The notes under the pieces were generated by a model. It worked only from the letters and a program-made list of their open reading frames with translations. It did no database searches and was not told the DNA's origin. From NCBI GenBank assembly GCA_015179045.1, contig WHUZ01000014.1:310001-374000 (forward strand): 64,000 nucleotides of DNA, read 5' to 3'. A program made the translations under genes and the position numbers. The DNA is from Kalaharituber pfeilii (taxonomy: Eukaryota > Ascomycota > Pezizomycetes > Pezizales > Pezizaceae). This document shows, in pieces, positions 1 to 11,438 of this stretch (its first letter is position 1; each line of letters opens with the position of its first letter).

Positions 1-1
1 C

Positions 2-2295
2 TCATTTTTCTTCCTTCTTCTCTCCATTCTCTTTGGCGGCCTCAGGCTTTGGAGTCTCGATTTCACCGGGAGCGGTACCGGTCGCTGCTTCACCTTCCTG
101 TTTCTTAACGTACTCATCATATACGGTAAGAGCCTCATCAACCTTAAGGCGGAGGGCAGCTGGGTCGTCAATCCTATTACAATTTAGTTGATGAAATCAG
201 TGTAGGATAAGTCAGGCCACTTACAAGGCTAGTAATTCTTGGTTATCCATTTCCAACAACATACCGGTGATCTTCCCAGCGAGGGCGGGATTCATTTCCT
301 GAATCTTGGGGTATAAAGCCTCGCCCAACAGCTGCTTCTGCTGCATGGGTGGTGCTGCAAGTAGGACTTGGGATGTAAGCTGAGATGGAAGAGCTGGCGG
401 AGCAGCACTACCATCCTGACCGGGTGGAGGGGCACTGGGCATGTGGGGACGTGCGTTGCCTCGCGGACCGCCGGAGGGTGGAACAGCTCGCTGGGTGGTT
501 GGTGGGACAGGTGGCCTTCCTCCCATTGGCATTGCCATGTTTGGTGGTGGCACGCCAGGCATTCCAGGTACAGGACCGCCTCGGCCACCAGCAACACCAC
601 GTGCAGCTGCAGCTGCCTGAGCTTGCGCCATGAAGAAAGCATTGTTAGGTGGAATTGGTGGCTGATATATTTGAGGGGGAAGGTTTGGATTTTGAGGTCC
701 TCCACGGCCACCGGGGCCTGCGGCTGCAGGTGGAGCCATACCTGGCTGCTGACCAGGCCAGGCGCCACGACCACCAGCAACGGGAGGAGGGGCCATCATT
801 GGATTTGGTGGGAAAGGCATGCCACGAGCACCAGGAGGTCCAGGTGGAAGATATCCAGCCTGTGGCCAAATTGGGGGATTAATGTACTGCGGGATAGAAT
901 GTTAGCATAATGTCCAAAAGTTTACACTGGTAGGGCTACACGTACCTGATTTGGAGCAACAGCGGCAGCCACTGCTTGTTGCATAAGAATCTTGTTTCGC
1001 TGTTGAATATTTGCCTCTAACTGACTCTTGCGGACGTCCTTTCGTTGAGCTAGAGCCACGTATAGTGGTTTGTTATTGATCATCCTTTGATTCATCTCAG
1101 TAACGGCTTTAGTAGCCTCGTCTGGGCTACTGAAGCAAACGAATCCGAAACCCTTGCTCTTTCCAGACTCATCCTTCATGACCTTAGCACTAGTTATGGT
1201 ACCGAAAGGAGCGAACTCGGAGCGGAGTTTATCATCGTCGATTTCATCATCCAGATTTTTGATGTACAGATTAACACCCTGGTATTTTTGAGCCTTTTCA
1301 AGGCGGGCATTTTCATACTGTTTCCGTAGCTCCTCCTCCCGCTCGTGCTTCTTCTGGGCGCGACCAACGTACAGTTTCTGACTCTTGAACTCAGTATCAT
1401 GAAGTGCTTCAACTGCTTTAGCAGCAGCATCATGGGCCGTGAAGTTGACAAAGCCAAAGCCACGAGAGGCGCCTGTCTCAGGATCTCGGCTCAGAGAAGC
1501 CGAAGTTATTGCCCCGTACCTCTCAAAAAGCACCCTAAACTCCTCATCAGTGACAGAGGGGTCTATGTTTTTTACATAGACATTGGTAAAATTCGCTTTC
1601 ATTTCCTCAAATTTGCTTTGACGGTCCTTCTTAGGGATATGATGCCCAACAAAGACTTTCTTCTCGTTCAAAAGCATACCATTAACATGCTTGATGGCGT
1701 TGTTCGCAGCTTCGGCTGTTTCATAATGAACGAATCCGTACCCACGGGAACTTCCATTTTCATCTTGGGCAACTTTGCAGGAAAGAATGTTACCGAAGGC
1801 AGCAAAAGTGTCATGGAGAGCCTTATTATCAATAGCTGGATCCAAGTTCTTGATGAAAACGTTTCCTTGTCCAGTCTTACGGAGAGCCGGGTCACGTTGA
1901 GACCACATGATGCGGCAAGGACGGTTCTTGATGAGAGTGTAATTAAGTTCCTCAAGAGCACGTTCGCCATCAGCGGTATTGTTGTAATTCACATATGCGT
2001 AGCCGAGCGAACGGTGAGTGACAGCATCACGGCAAACACGAATAGACGCAACTTGTCCAATGGAAGAGAAAAGCTCAAAAAGCATGGCCTCAGTAACGGA
2101 AGGGTCAAGTTCCCCAACGTACAAGGATGCTGAGCTGTTCTTTTGGGCCGTAGAAGGGGTCGCAGTAGCCGACGGGACATCGCTGTCTGATGGGGGATCG
2201 GAATTATCCTTGCCATTTTCAACAGCCGGAGTATTGTCAATGGGCTTCTCCTGGGAAGGGGTAGCAACGTTGGGTGCTGCAACTTCAGCAGACAT
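2..2295 (-). CDS. PAB1: Poly(A)-binding protein, cytoplasmic/nuclear (Pab1)
   Basis: Binds mRNA poly(A) tails and links them to translation initiation and deadenylation. Seen: three exons on the minus strand, 2295-946, 886-225 and 173-2, joined by introns 945-887 (59 nt, gtacg..cag) and 224-174 (51 nt, gtaag..tag). The product is 727 residues, usual for fungal PABPs, ending at TGA 4-2. Four RRMs lie at about residues 57-135, 145-222, 238-315 and 341-418 (RNP2 cores LYVGEL, VFIKNL, VYVKNI, LYIKNL). A long Pro/Gly/Met-rich linker follows, then a C-terminal MLLE domain (about 613-690) with the KITGMLLE signature split by intron 2. The N-terminus is acidic and Ser/Thr-rich. The start is the first ATG before RRM1. 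A long 5' leader with an intron is likely (separate entries). All four RRMs and the MLLE are complete, so the gene appears functional. Confidence 0.97.
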
Positions 2296-2322
2296 CTTGA
2301 TACGTATGAATCTGAATTGAAC

Positions 2323-2592
2323 CTGTTATATGCAACGTGGCAATACCGGTCAGTAGCAATCCCTTGATAAAAACTTTTGATCACTGGAAAAAGATTCTCT
2401 CGTGTAGAAAAGTGGCAGCTAATGGACGAACCTAGAAGGGCAATTGACGACGTGCTTGTCGTGTACTGAGGAAGAAAAAAAATAAAAGACCTAGGAATAG
2501 GAATGACTTAGCAATGCGCTTCAAACGAGGGAAATATGGGGGGCCAAAAAGCGTTGCAGGACAAATCCCTAGTAGTATGAGGTTGAACTTAC
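2323..2592 (-). other. Predicted 5'-UTR intron of PAB1
   Basis: On the minus strand a consensus donor GTAAGT begins at 2592 and an acceptor aacag ends at 2323, 28 nt upstream of the start codon. No coding frame crosses the segment. Splicing here would put the A-rich element at 2716-2767 in a first non-coding exon. The splice-site match is seen; use of the sites is inferred. Confidence 0.4.
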
Positions 2593-2715
2593 TGTGCTTC
2601 CTTCCTTCCTCTGACCTGATGAGCCAGTACCTGATATGCAAGTGAAATTTGGTAGATGAGAGGCGAGAGATGAGGTTGGCTGAAGGGAGAAAGCGGGGTG
2701 CGTTGTGCGGATAGG

Positions 2716-2767
2716 TTTTTTTCAGAGAGGGTTTTCTGGGGTTTTACGATTTTTTTGGAGGGTTTTT
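2716..2767 (-). promoter_or_regulatory. A-run/pyrimidine element in the PAB1 leader, possible autoregulatory poly(A) site
   Basis: Read on the minus strand this 52-nt stretch has five A-runs of 5, 7, 4, 4 and 7 separated by short C/T-rich spacers. Known: PABP mRNAs of animals carry an A-rich autoregulatory sequence of this layout in the 5' UTR, which PABP binds to repress its own translation. Position (about 420-470 nt upstream of the ATG, before a predicted leader intron) and architecture fit. Inclusion in the transcript is inferred. Confidence 0.4.
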
Positions 2768-2838
2768 AAAAAGTAAGAGAAGAAGTGACAACGGCGGGAG
2801 GAGCCAGGGTTTCTTAACGTGAAGGAAAACTCACTTGG

Positions 2839-2880
2839 GAAGGGGAGGGGGAGGGGGAGGGGGAGGGGGAGGGGTGGTGG
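2839..2880 (-). promoter_or_regulatory. C5T repeat / polypyrimidine tract in the PAB1 promoter
   Basis: The plus strand has about six tandem GGGGGA units, so the coding (minus) strand shows a long CT-rich tract. CT-rich stretches near the transcription start are common in strongly expressed fungal genes. The purine strand has four or more G-runs and could form a G-quadruplex. A second A-rich stretch (minus strand, about 3010-3055) lies upstream and may act as a poly(dA:dT) promoter element. Confidence 0.45.
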
Positions 2881-3079
2881 GGGCAGTGTAGTGGGTGAAA
2901 GGGTTTTTATTAGGTGTAAGTTTGATTTGACTATGAAGAGGATGAATAGGAAAGGTGGGGTGGGAGGCAATAGGCGATGTCGATATATAAATTTTTATGG
3001 GTACAGTACTTTTTTTTATCTTTATCTTTTTTTCTCTTTTTTTTTTTCTCTTCTACTACAAGCGACGGCGGTTCCGTTT

Positions 3080-3721
3080 TAGGACGGGCTAAGTGCATTT
3101 CGGCGCGCCACAGGCACTTATAACTCAGGACTATGGTAATGCTAGTGCACGACTTTTGCAGTTCTTTAGGATGCACCTGCTCGTTCCAAGCATATATGTA
3201 TCTCTTTGCGTGTGAAAGATGTTCAAGGCGATGAGCTCTAGTGAATGGGCATGGGGCTGGACAGAGGCACCAGGGTCACGGCCGCCTAGGGTTGCGAGTG
3301 ATGGTGTGTGTGCGTGTGTGCTACAGGGCTTTTACAAGCTGCGACACGAATGACTGTGAATACAATTGTTGCGGGAAGATTCCAGCATTGCCGCAGCGCG
3401 CTAGCAAAGTTTCAAAAGCAGCACGTGCTGGCTTACTCATGAGCGTGCATGCATGGAAGAGACGGCTAGAGAGTCAAGAACCTGCATCAACCACCATTTA
3501 TATGAACGCTGCACATTACTGAAACTTGAACTGTCGTACTCAAGAGTTGGCTTAAAACTTACCGGTACTTCATAGTGTTTTATCCACATATTCCCTGGTA
3601 ATTTTGAACGGGGTACTGTGTGATTACCGAACCAGTTGTATCAACTTGTAGTTGCATCGGGCCTAATGCCAAAACATAGAGTTTATGACATGCGCGTATA
3701 CCGCACCTACTCTACTAGTAG
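3080..3721. other. Intergenic, no gene seen
   Basis: Between the PAB1 promoter and the hairpin elements no ORF resembles a protein family. Short open frames here show no domain or splice structure. A short GT-rich run lies at about 3302-3318. Confidence 0.5.
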
Positions 3722-3723
3722 TA

Positions 3724-3833
3724 CTCGCTGGTTCGAAAAGTATTGGAACGCTGCATAACATATTTGCATTATTCCAAAAGGCGAATAGCCCACACAATTT
3801 ATGCAGCGTTCCAATACTTTCCGAACCAGCGAG
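3724..3833. mobile_element. 110-bp hairpin MITE with TA target duplication
   Basis: The two ends are 35-bp inverted repeats that differ at one base (left arm starts CTCGCTGGTTCGAAAAGTAT, right arm has G for A at position 13). Only 40 bp separate them. TA flanks both sides (3722-3723, 3834-3835), as for Tc1/mariner/pogo insertions. It contains no coding sequence. The opposite-strand ORFs here mirror each other because of the palindrome. Confidence 0.8.
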
Positions 3834-3901
3834 TAGTTTGCGCCCATCCTGCTTAGTAAGTTCGTGTTGTGCAAACACTGCGACTACAGCATGGGACTAT
3901 A

Positions 3902-4282
3902 CTCGCTGATTCAAAAAAAGTATTCTGACACTGCATATTGCATACACACTATGCACTTTTGGGGGTGACGCTATATGCAACTGTTACGTTGTATGAGTAT
4001 GGAATAATCATCCAGCTCCTGGCCGTGAGATGGGTGACGGGGAACTGAGTTCAAAATGATGGCCAAGAAAATTAGGGAGTTACAAGACTGTAATATTGGA
4101 CATGAGGACGTTCATTTTTTCATCAGCAGTGTTATTTAGGCGTTTGGAGTATACTTAGGTACCTGGATATTTTCGAATTCTATGCTTGCATGGGGGCGAA
4201 TATTGCATAATGCTACTCCAAAAAGCGTATAGTTCATATGTAACATCCAGTGGTCGAATACATACTTTTTGAATCAGGCGCC
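3902..4282. mobile_element. 381-bp MITE related to the 110-bp hairpin element
   Basis: The left end CTCGCTGATTCAAAAAAAGT resembles the neighbour's terminal repeat. The right end, read inverted, gives CCTGATTCAAAAAGTATG and, further in, a matching ACTATACGCTTTTTGG against the left ACTATGCACTTTTGG. TA occurs at both borders (3900-3901, 4283-4284). The inverted repeat is about 65 bp but diverged, so this copy is older than the 110-bp one. No coding capacity. Confidence 0.65.
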
Positions 4283-4284
4283 TA

Positions 4285-5670
4285 TCATATTAACAAGTCC
4301 AACATCAGCGGGGCAAAATATTACATCGGTGTTTCTCTATACAATTGGACATAGTCATACTATGAGGACCGGCGTTCAATACAATAGTATCATGGCCAAA
4401 TCATTTGAATTGCATTTCGTTGGGACATCACACCTTAGGGGAGAGAACAGTCTGAGCTACCTACATCCAGGCATATAAGCAGATTTAGCGTTAGCTTAGT
4501 CTCGTGTCCAGACTTTTAGCTGTAACTTCACCCTCCATCATGATGCTGGGCATCAAACAGACTATGTGGAAGCATAGACTTTTGATCTACTAGAGTATCG
4601 GGCACGAGGCTGATGGTGAACCACCTGCCATCAAGGCAGTCTAGATTGCAATCGAGGGCTTACATTCATTGAATCCAGCGGGGTACGACTAATGTTGACT
4701 TCTGGACCTCCTTCATTGTAGTCGAGTACTAATCTCATGCCACTTCAAACCAGATTGTGGCTCTTCCATTGGGCAACAAAACTATTTCATAGGGTGTCTG
4801 GGACTTTAGTCTTGTGCCCACTGGCTCTATGATAAAACTTTCCGAAACAGGAATCCTCTTAGGCCTTGGCACGAACCTGTGGCAAACACACTTCTTGCCA
4901 GTAGAGTACATAGTAACAAGCAGTGACCGGCCTCCCGACCGTGAGGCTCTTAATCCTACCACTCTCCTACTCCAAGTTCCACCCTCTCTCTCCTCCCCCT
5001 TCCCCCCCCCCTACCTCCAGTAAATGCATATTCATCATACTGCCATACTATGATACTACTATTGCTGCTATCCCACCACCATGCTATAAGCAAGCAGACA
5101 TCCATGACATGTACGTGAATGTATACTCATCATGCTGCCATACTATAATACTACTATGCTGCTACCACGCTTGCTATACTTCCTGCTGCTATACTATCAT
5201 GCTTGCTATAAATTGAATAAGAGATTAGTGACAGTGATTTTGAGGTATGCAAGTATACAATTACTATGCTGCTATATTATTAGGATGCTTCGTTCCAGGG
5301 TCTGGCGTATAATTGGTGTGAAGGTGGGCACGTGATTGACACGAATCGACCATTATGGCAACATAGCGAGCCAACGATATTTTTTTGCTGATGTGACGGT
5401 GCTGTAAATTTCTTGGCGCTAGGCTCAGTACATAATAGTAGATAGATTTACGTGATGTGCTTGCAAATGAGTAAATATAGTTGTTTTCTATTCAAACGCT
5501 TATTCCCTAATGCTCAAGCCCTATAATCCCATAGACAAACAAAGACAAACCGACTAAATAGCTATATAGAACTTTATAACATCAAATCAAAAATATGAAC
5601 AAGGTAATACAAAACCACATCTTAATGGGACTGGTAACTCCAATATTGCATTATAAGTGTAGCATTTTGT
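4285..5670. other. Intergenic region with imperfect ATGCTGCTATACTA-type repeats
   Basis: A minus-strand frame at 4735-4962 (75 residues) has plausible composition but no recognised family. From 5030 to 5275 the motif cat(a/g)ctgccatactat / actactatgctgcta recurs as diverged direct repeats about 93 nt apart. Nothing supports a working gene. Confidence 0.4.
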
Positions 5671-5673
5671 CCA

Positions 5674-8600
5674 CTAGCTCAAATCGAATCCCGCTCCTGC
5701 ATTAACCGCATAGAGCAACTTTCTCCGTAGAGTTTCTCTGTCTTTATAGCGTGGTAGCTTAAGCAAATTAACACATGTACTAGTGCTTGGGAGCCGTTCC
5801 TGATCGTCCCCAGAATCTCGTATGCTGAACCGAGGATTCAGCGTCCCAAATCCCAGTAAGGGTGCTCTGCTGACACTGGTGACAAACTTCAGGACCTTAC
5901 GCCGCTCTTCATCAGTGAGATCCTTTTCCATGACTTTCCAAAAATTCTGAATGACAGGATGTTCAATTCCATCATCCCCTATGACATAGAGGCCTCCGTA
6001 AATCGTGTTTTTTCTGAGGTCAGCCACGTCAATTGGGCTGTCACCCCCACCAACGAGGGTTTGCAGCTCCGACTGATTGAACATGGAAAGCCAAGAGGGC
6101 TTGATGATTGAGCCCAATCCTTGAAGAAATGCATTGATTTGCAGGCGTGGTTGAATGAGGAGCCGATATTTTGAAACCAAGTGGATATATTCCAGGCGTG
6201 TGGCGTTCGTAACGGGTATGTTTGAGCCATTGGGTTTTAGGTCAACTGTAATAGTTTTTGTACGCCCTCTGTCCAGAGAAAGTGAAGAAGTAACTGTGAA
6301 ATTGAGAGCAAAGTCGGTTTCCACATCGCCGGTATAATTTTTAAGGGTTACCTATACATATTAGTATTCTATACTATATTTCACTATTCGTTGGCACAGT
6401 TTAAAGGTGTAGACATGAAGCTTACCAAGCCTTGATAGAGTTCTTCGTCCAAGTCACGCAAATCATTGACGCCAGGCCTATACCCATTTCCCACTGCACC
6501 ACCTCCATCTTTCCCGTAGCTCCATTGAAGGAGGAAAACCCCTGTGAAGTTGATATCAACTAGTATTCCTTCATAGAGACACTTCCCTATAATTCTCCCT
6601 AAGAACTCGTATTGTTTGAGGAGGTTCGTAACTTTCACTTCAATCTCTACAGAAGCATACTTCGCCTCTCTTGCATTCTCCCGCAGTTCGTCAATTGAGG
6701 TGGGGTTAGGATAAAGCATGTGATGCTTATTCTCTAAGAATAGATTATACTTCAATGGAGCAAACGCCTCTTTGGTCACACTGGTGAGAAATTCCTTGGT
6801 AACACCACCACCATCAATTCCGGCCTCCTCAGCTCCAAACTTGTCAACGAAAGATATTTGGATTGGCTCTTTGAGACCTTCCCCAAGCTGATAAAACTCG
6901 CTGAATGCATCCTCAAAGACATAATCTCTCCTGATCCTTGCGTGATGTTTGCTCAACATTGAACGGGACTCTCCTCTCGTCAACGGGCGTTGGGCGACCA
7001 TTGCTCTCCAAGCATCCGGATCTGTGTGGCCCCCACGTCTCCTCCTCTGGTCCACTGTAACGAACTCCCTAAATATCTGCACCCTAGTAGCAAAGGGTAT
7101 AAAGAAAGGCAGATGTTGAAGAATTTCAAGACGGGGTGCCACTGCGGCAAGATAATGGTTTCTTTGCTGCTTATGTAGCTGTCTCCGCATATTTTCAAAC
7201 CGGCTACCCCGTGGGATATCTTGCTCTTCATCTAGGTGATTTGTTTCCCCTTCAGCTTCCAGCTTATGTCTACTTTCTTCCTCAGCAACTACTGCCGGAA
7301 TAAAGCCTTCCATATCAAAACGAGAGGTCATGAGCCAATGATCCTGCGGTAGGAACCTTCTTCGTGAGCTGATGTGTATGTCAGCACATCTGTGTATGAC
7401 TGGTTGCTTTCAATACTTACTCTCTCAGATAAATCATTCTTAGTAAACCTGTAACCACGCCTTTAACAAAGTTGAAACCCATCCCTCTGACACCTGCAAC
7501 TTCAAGTTCACCAGCCCTTATGGGATTAACAGCGCTAGTAACTGCTGGAAGCATATCCCCTCCAAAATTTCTCATTTTGTCCTCCTTCATTATCTCCTCA
7601 CAATACCAATACATCGCGAAGGCAAGATTCTTTAGGAACACAGTAAGCTGCTTGACATCCCCTAATGGTGGCGCTGAATCTCGAGCTCTGCTTCCTTCGC
7701 CTCCTGTTTGCCATATATTGTTTCTTGCATTTTTCCCAGCATTGAAGAATTCTTCGTCATCCATCACAATTAATAAGAAGCTGTAAAGTTCCAAAAATAA
7801 AAGTATTACTCGCCAGTCGTTGTCATCATTCTCCTCTGTCGCCCCTATACTGTCATGTTTCGATATCAAGGCGCCTTGATAGTGCTGATACGACCGCTGG
7901 ATTGACGAAGATTCATTTCCCGGCTTTTTTCGGTAAACATCGTGATTTGCCTGCCCTTTCCGTTTCCTCTTCAAACTCTCCACTGCCGCTCTGACATCTT
8001 CACATACATCCAAATATAGTCTTGCTTTTTTGACAGCTTCCCATAGGTATCTCACAGCAGGAACACCGTCGCAAGTATCAGCAAGATATAACCACATTCT
8101 TATCTCTTGTCTCTTTCTCGGAAACACCAGTAGTAGTGTTAACGCGTAAGAAGCAAGAAGTTGAGCTTGTACCCCTCCTTCAGCTCCTAAACCCGATGGT
8201 TCAGCTGAGGTGAAAGACGGCGAACTCGAGAGCAGTGACGATACTGAAGATTGTTCAACCAGAGTATTTAGCTGCTCTCGAATGAAGGAGGGAAGCGGCA
8301 ACTTCTCTCGACAACCCAAATTGTCATCTTCAGCTTCATTAATTAATTCCTCTTCAATGTCTTCACCAGCAGTAGAATTATCTGTGATGGTTGTCAAATC
8401 ATGACCAGTGCCACTGCCCCCCATTTCATAATCCTCTATATCTAGTCTAGATCCCACCTCTCCTGCTGTGTCCCCTAGTAAAATTGTCAGACACCTGATG
8501 TAGCTGTTTCCATCCTTGCTGTTATCGAAGGCATTCCCACCAGCGCTCCGGAAGAAGTAAATGATGTATGCAAGTAGCCAGAGCCTGCCGTCCTCCTGTA

Positions 8601-9648
8601 TTCGCTCCCTTTGCCCTGCCTGTTTTGATTTCTTAAGATGTTGGATCTTCTCAGTTCGATGGTTAGGTGTTTTGTTGTTCTCCTCCACGTAATCTAATAC
8701 TGCCTCACTTAACTTCCCAAGGCTCAGACTAGCAGCTAACTTGTCAAAATCCGTAGAACCCAGAAAATCTCTCAAATTTGGTGATGTCAAGTAAAAGCGT
8801 ACAAACGCCTTGTAGAGCGAAGCAATTGTTGGCACAACTCTGGATAAATTTGCAGGAACAGGAGCTGAGAACGGACTGAGTAAGCAACGGTAGAGTACTT
8901 TTCGAAGATCCGAATTTTTCCATGGATCAAACGAGACTGTTATATATGAAAGGGCTTCGTAATATGTAGGAGCAACGGTTACAGAATAATTTGAGTTCGT
9001 AACAACTGTGAGAGCTAGGGAGGATAACTGAAAAATGAATTGTAAAATGACTCTGAGTAATGAAATAGATTGAGCGTCGGCAGGTTTGAGTTGAGAGATT
9101 GTTTGCAAAAGTATCGCCAGTAAACGATGCAGGGTGTAAAGATTCTGCGACTCGGCTTGCTCAATGGAAAGAAAAGGAGATATCAGACTCTCGTCTGTAG
9201 TTAGTGCATGCACCAAAGTGGCAAGCCTTGGTAAGTCATCAGCAGGCTGCGGAGGCCCAGTCCTCTTCAATCCTTTCCCAGAGGACCAAGTTCGATCATA
9301 AAATCCCAGAAATAGCTTGGTCGCACTGATTGCTTCCTTAAGATCGTGGGCCTTTCGGTTGGCAAATTCTCGGCCATACTTCTCATCCCACTCTTTTCGC
9401 CAGAGGGCCCTCCGAACAGCAAGATCCTTCTTTCCTCGCCATACGCATTGAATTTTCCTTGCCGCTTCCAATTCCCTTCTCTCTGCTTCTCTCCGCGCGC
9501 GTTGCTGTTGTGCAGACAGCAAAGAGCTACTGTGCTGATGTGACTGTGTCGACAGCCCAGGAATAACTTTGGCTTGCTGTGCGTTGCGCCGCCCGGAGAG
9601 GTTGACTTGCCGGGGCTTACGAGAAGAACCTGTGAAAGTAGGGAACAT
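5674..9648 (-). CDS. HUL5: HECT-type E3 ubiquitin ligase, Hul5/UBE3C family
   Basis: Ubiquitin-chain-elongating ligase that works with the proteasome. Seen: exons 9648-7421, 7368-6426 and 6351-5674 with introns 7420-7369 (52 nt) and 6425-6352 (74 nt), both gtaag..ag; 1282 residues. An N-terminal IQ-like helix (residues about 61-85, KIQCVWRGKK) follows the family-typical MFPTFTGSS start, which is why the start was placed at 9648 and not at the ATG 59 codons upstream. The C-terminal HECT domain begins around residue 900 (DRRRRGGHTDPDAWRAM lies just upstream of the fold), contains DGGGVTKEFL and GRIIGKCLYEG, and ends with catalytic Cys1250 in STSTCVNLLKLP (codon 5775-5773). The middle acceptor was chosen at 7369 because the nearer cag gives an immediate stop. 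Complete and apparently functional. Confidence 0.95.
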
Positions 9649-11438
9649 GACTCCTACAACTCCGGATGGAGCGGGTATGCCGGAAGAGGGTAGAAAGACG
9701 TTTGGCAACAGAACAGTGGGGCGTAGCACTCTCGAGAGAACAGTGCGTGGGGAGGGGCTTAGTGGATAAACCGAAGCAAATAGAGTGCTAATCAGGCCCC
9801 TCAATCTGGACAGTCTGCTGAACAATGTCGTCAGACAATTTGAAAAGAAGAGCGCCGGTGATGGGGGGGGGGGTAGGTAGGAGCAAGTATATCATTAACT
9901 CAGGATCTGTGTGGAGGGATCTAGTTACCTCTAAGAGCTATCAAAGACAGCCGTCCTTCACGTACAGTGATCAACGGGGGGGCGTTAGGCCGCTAGTAGC
10001 AGCGCAAGTCGAATGGGCGATTAATGGCAAACGTGTTACGGGGGGAGGGGGGGTGGCGGGTTGTTTGGCGAGCTGCGCTGACGTGAGGGACAAGAGGCTA
10101 TCAGGATGTGTAGCCAGCCACACGGTCAAGTTATATATACTCTACTTAGTAATGTGATCATGTCGGAGAGGAGGCATTGAGCAGAATGCAGCGGACGCCG
10201 CTCAAGCAAAGCAGCACGCCTCTGGCCGCTAGAGGCGGCTGCACTTGGGGAGATCGGGTGGCGCCAGGTTGCCGCTGCGCCAAGGCAGCTGCGCAGTGGC
10301 AGCGACTCGCCGTGCAGAACAAGCGGACATCAACGTTGTATGGAAGGCCTGGATGTATGCATAGATGCCCGTGGTCGTCGTTCAAGGCGCAGCGCCCTTA
10401 CGCCTTCGCGCCCTGAACAATGCAAGTGCTACTAGAAGTGCTTGTAAGCACTTACAGTTATGAATTTGCCACAATACATCGTATCCATATACATCATACA
10501 TCTACTCTACTAAAGTCCTTGTCGTGAAGAGATGATGCTTGCCGAACTCGAGTACATTCTCAGGCATATAATCATCGCGCAGACTGGCTCATAATTGCGG
10601 TTAGCAAGGTATTCAGGCTCTGTAGAATACCCCCAAGCAGGCCATGCATCTTACATACAGGTGCTGTGGTATGCTACTTCATACTCAGGCTGCTCCCCCC
10701 TGTGACTAACGTATGCGCATGCCCCCCGCGCAAGCCCCATGGAATTTGTCAATGCAGTTCACTATCTTATTCCTCCCCCCCTTCCCATGGTTGCTTCCAT
10801 ATCATGAAAAATGTAATTTCTTCTCTGCTAATAGTACCCCATATCATGTGCCATTGTTCATGTGGTGTATCTCAGCCCGGCAGCTGGGATACTAGTAGTC
10901 TGGTTACGAGACAGTATGATACTAGTTAGTCTCGTATCATAACCCCAGAAACTCCGCTTAGTCAGCGTCTGAAGACTAGGTACTAGTAACTCGTATGTAT
11001 GATAAGTCAATAAGGTCCGCTCAAGATATATGATATGCTAATGGCCTACGCGAAGAGGGTCTTGGCATGAGACTAATATTAAGCGTCAGACGAGATGTTA
11101 CTCAGCCAAAGGGAAGCTGAAGTCTATAACACAGAGTCGACATCTCAGAGTCGACATCTCAAAGTCGACAAAGCTTCGATGCCAGATATCGCTGGCATAC
11201 CAAAGGTTTTAGTGAGGATCCATCATGCACTCATTGGTGCTACTCGGGCCTTCCTTGATAGCTTCGGCCATCAACATGAACGTTCTCCACGGTGAATAGA
11301 TACTTCGCGTACAGGATTTCTATATGATTCTTTCCTGTAGACCATTTGCTTGAGTATGCTCTGAGTTCGTTGGCGTCTACGTGATCATTTAAGCTTCTAC
11401 CGAAACAAAAATGGTACAGTCTGAACCCGATTGTCATA
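9649..11438. other. Intergenic; HUL5 upstream region, no gene seen
   Basis: Includes G-runs near 9862-9872 and 10040-10050 and a GC-rich patch at 10170-10420 with opposing open frames but no recognisable protein. Three near-copies of cagagtcgacatctca lie at 11132-11168. No RNA gene recognised. Confidence 0.45.

Noticed and set aside
1345..2133. Plus-strand 262-residue ORF
   Set aside because: Antisense shadow of the PAB1 RRM-coding exon.
9825..10157. Plus-strand 110-residue ORF starting at the HUL5 upstream ATG
   Set aside because: Glycine/G-run-driven frame in a promoter region without protein features.
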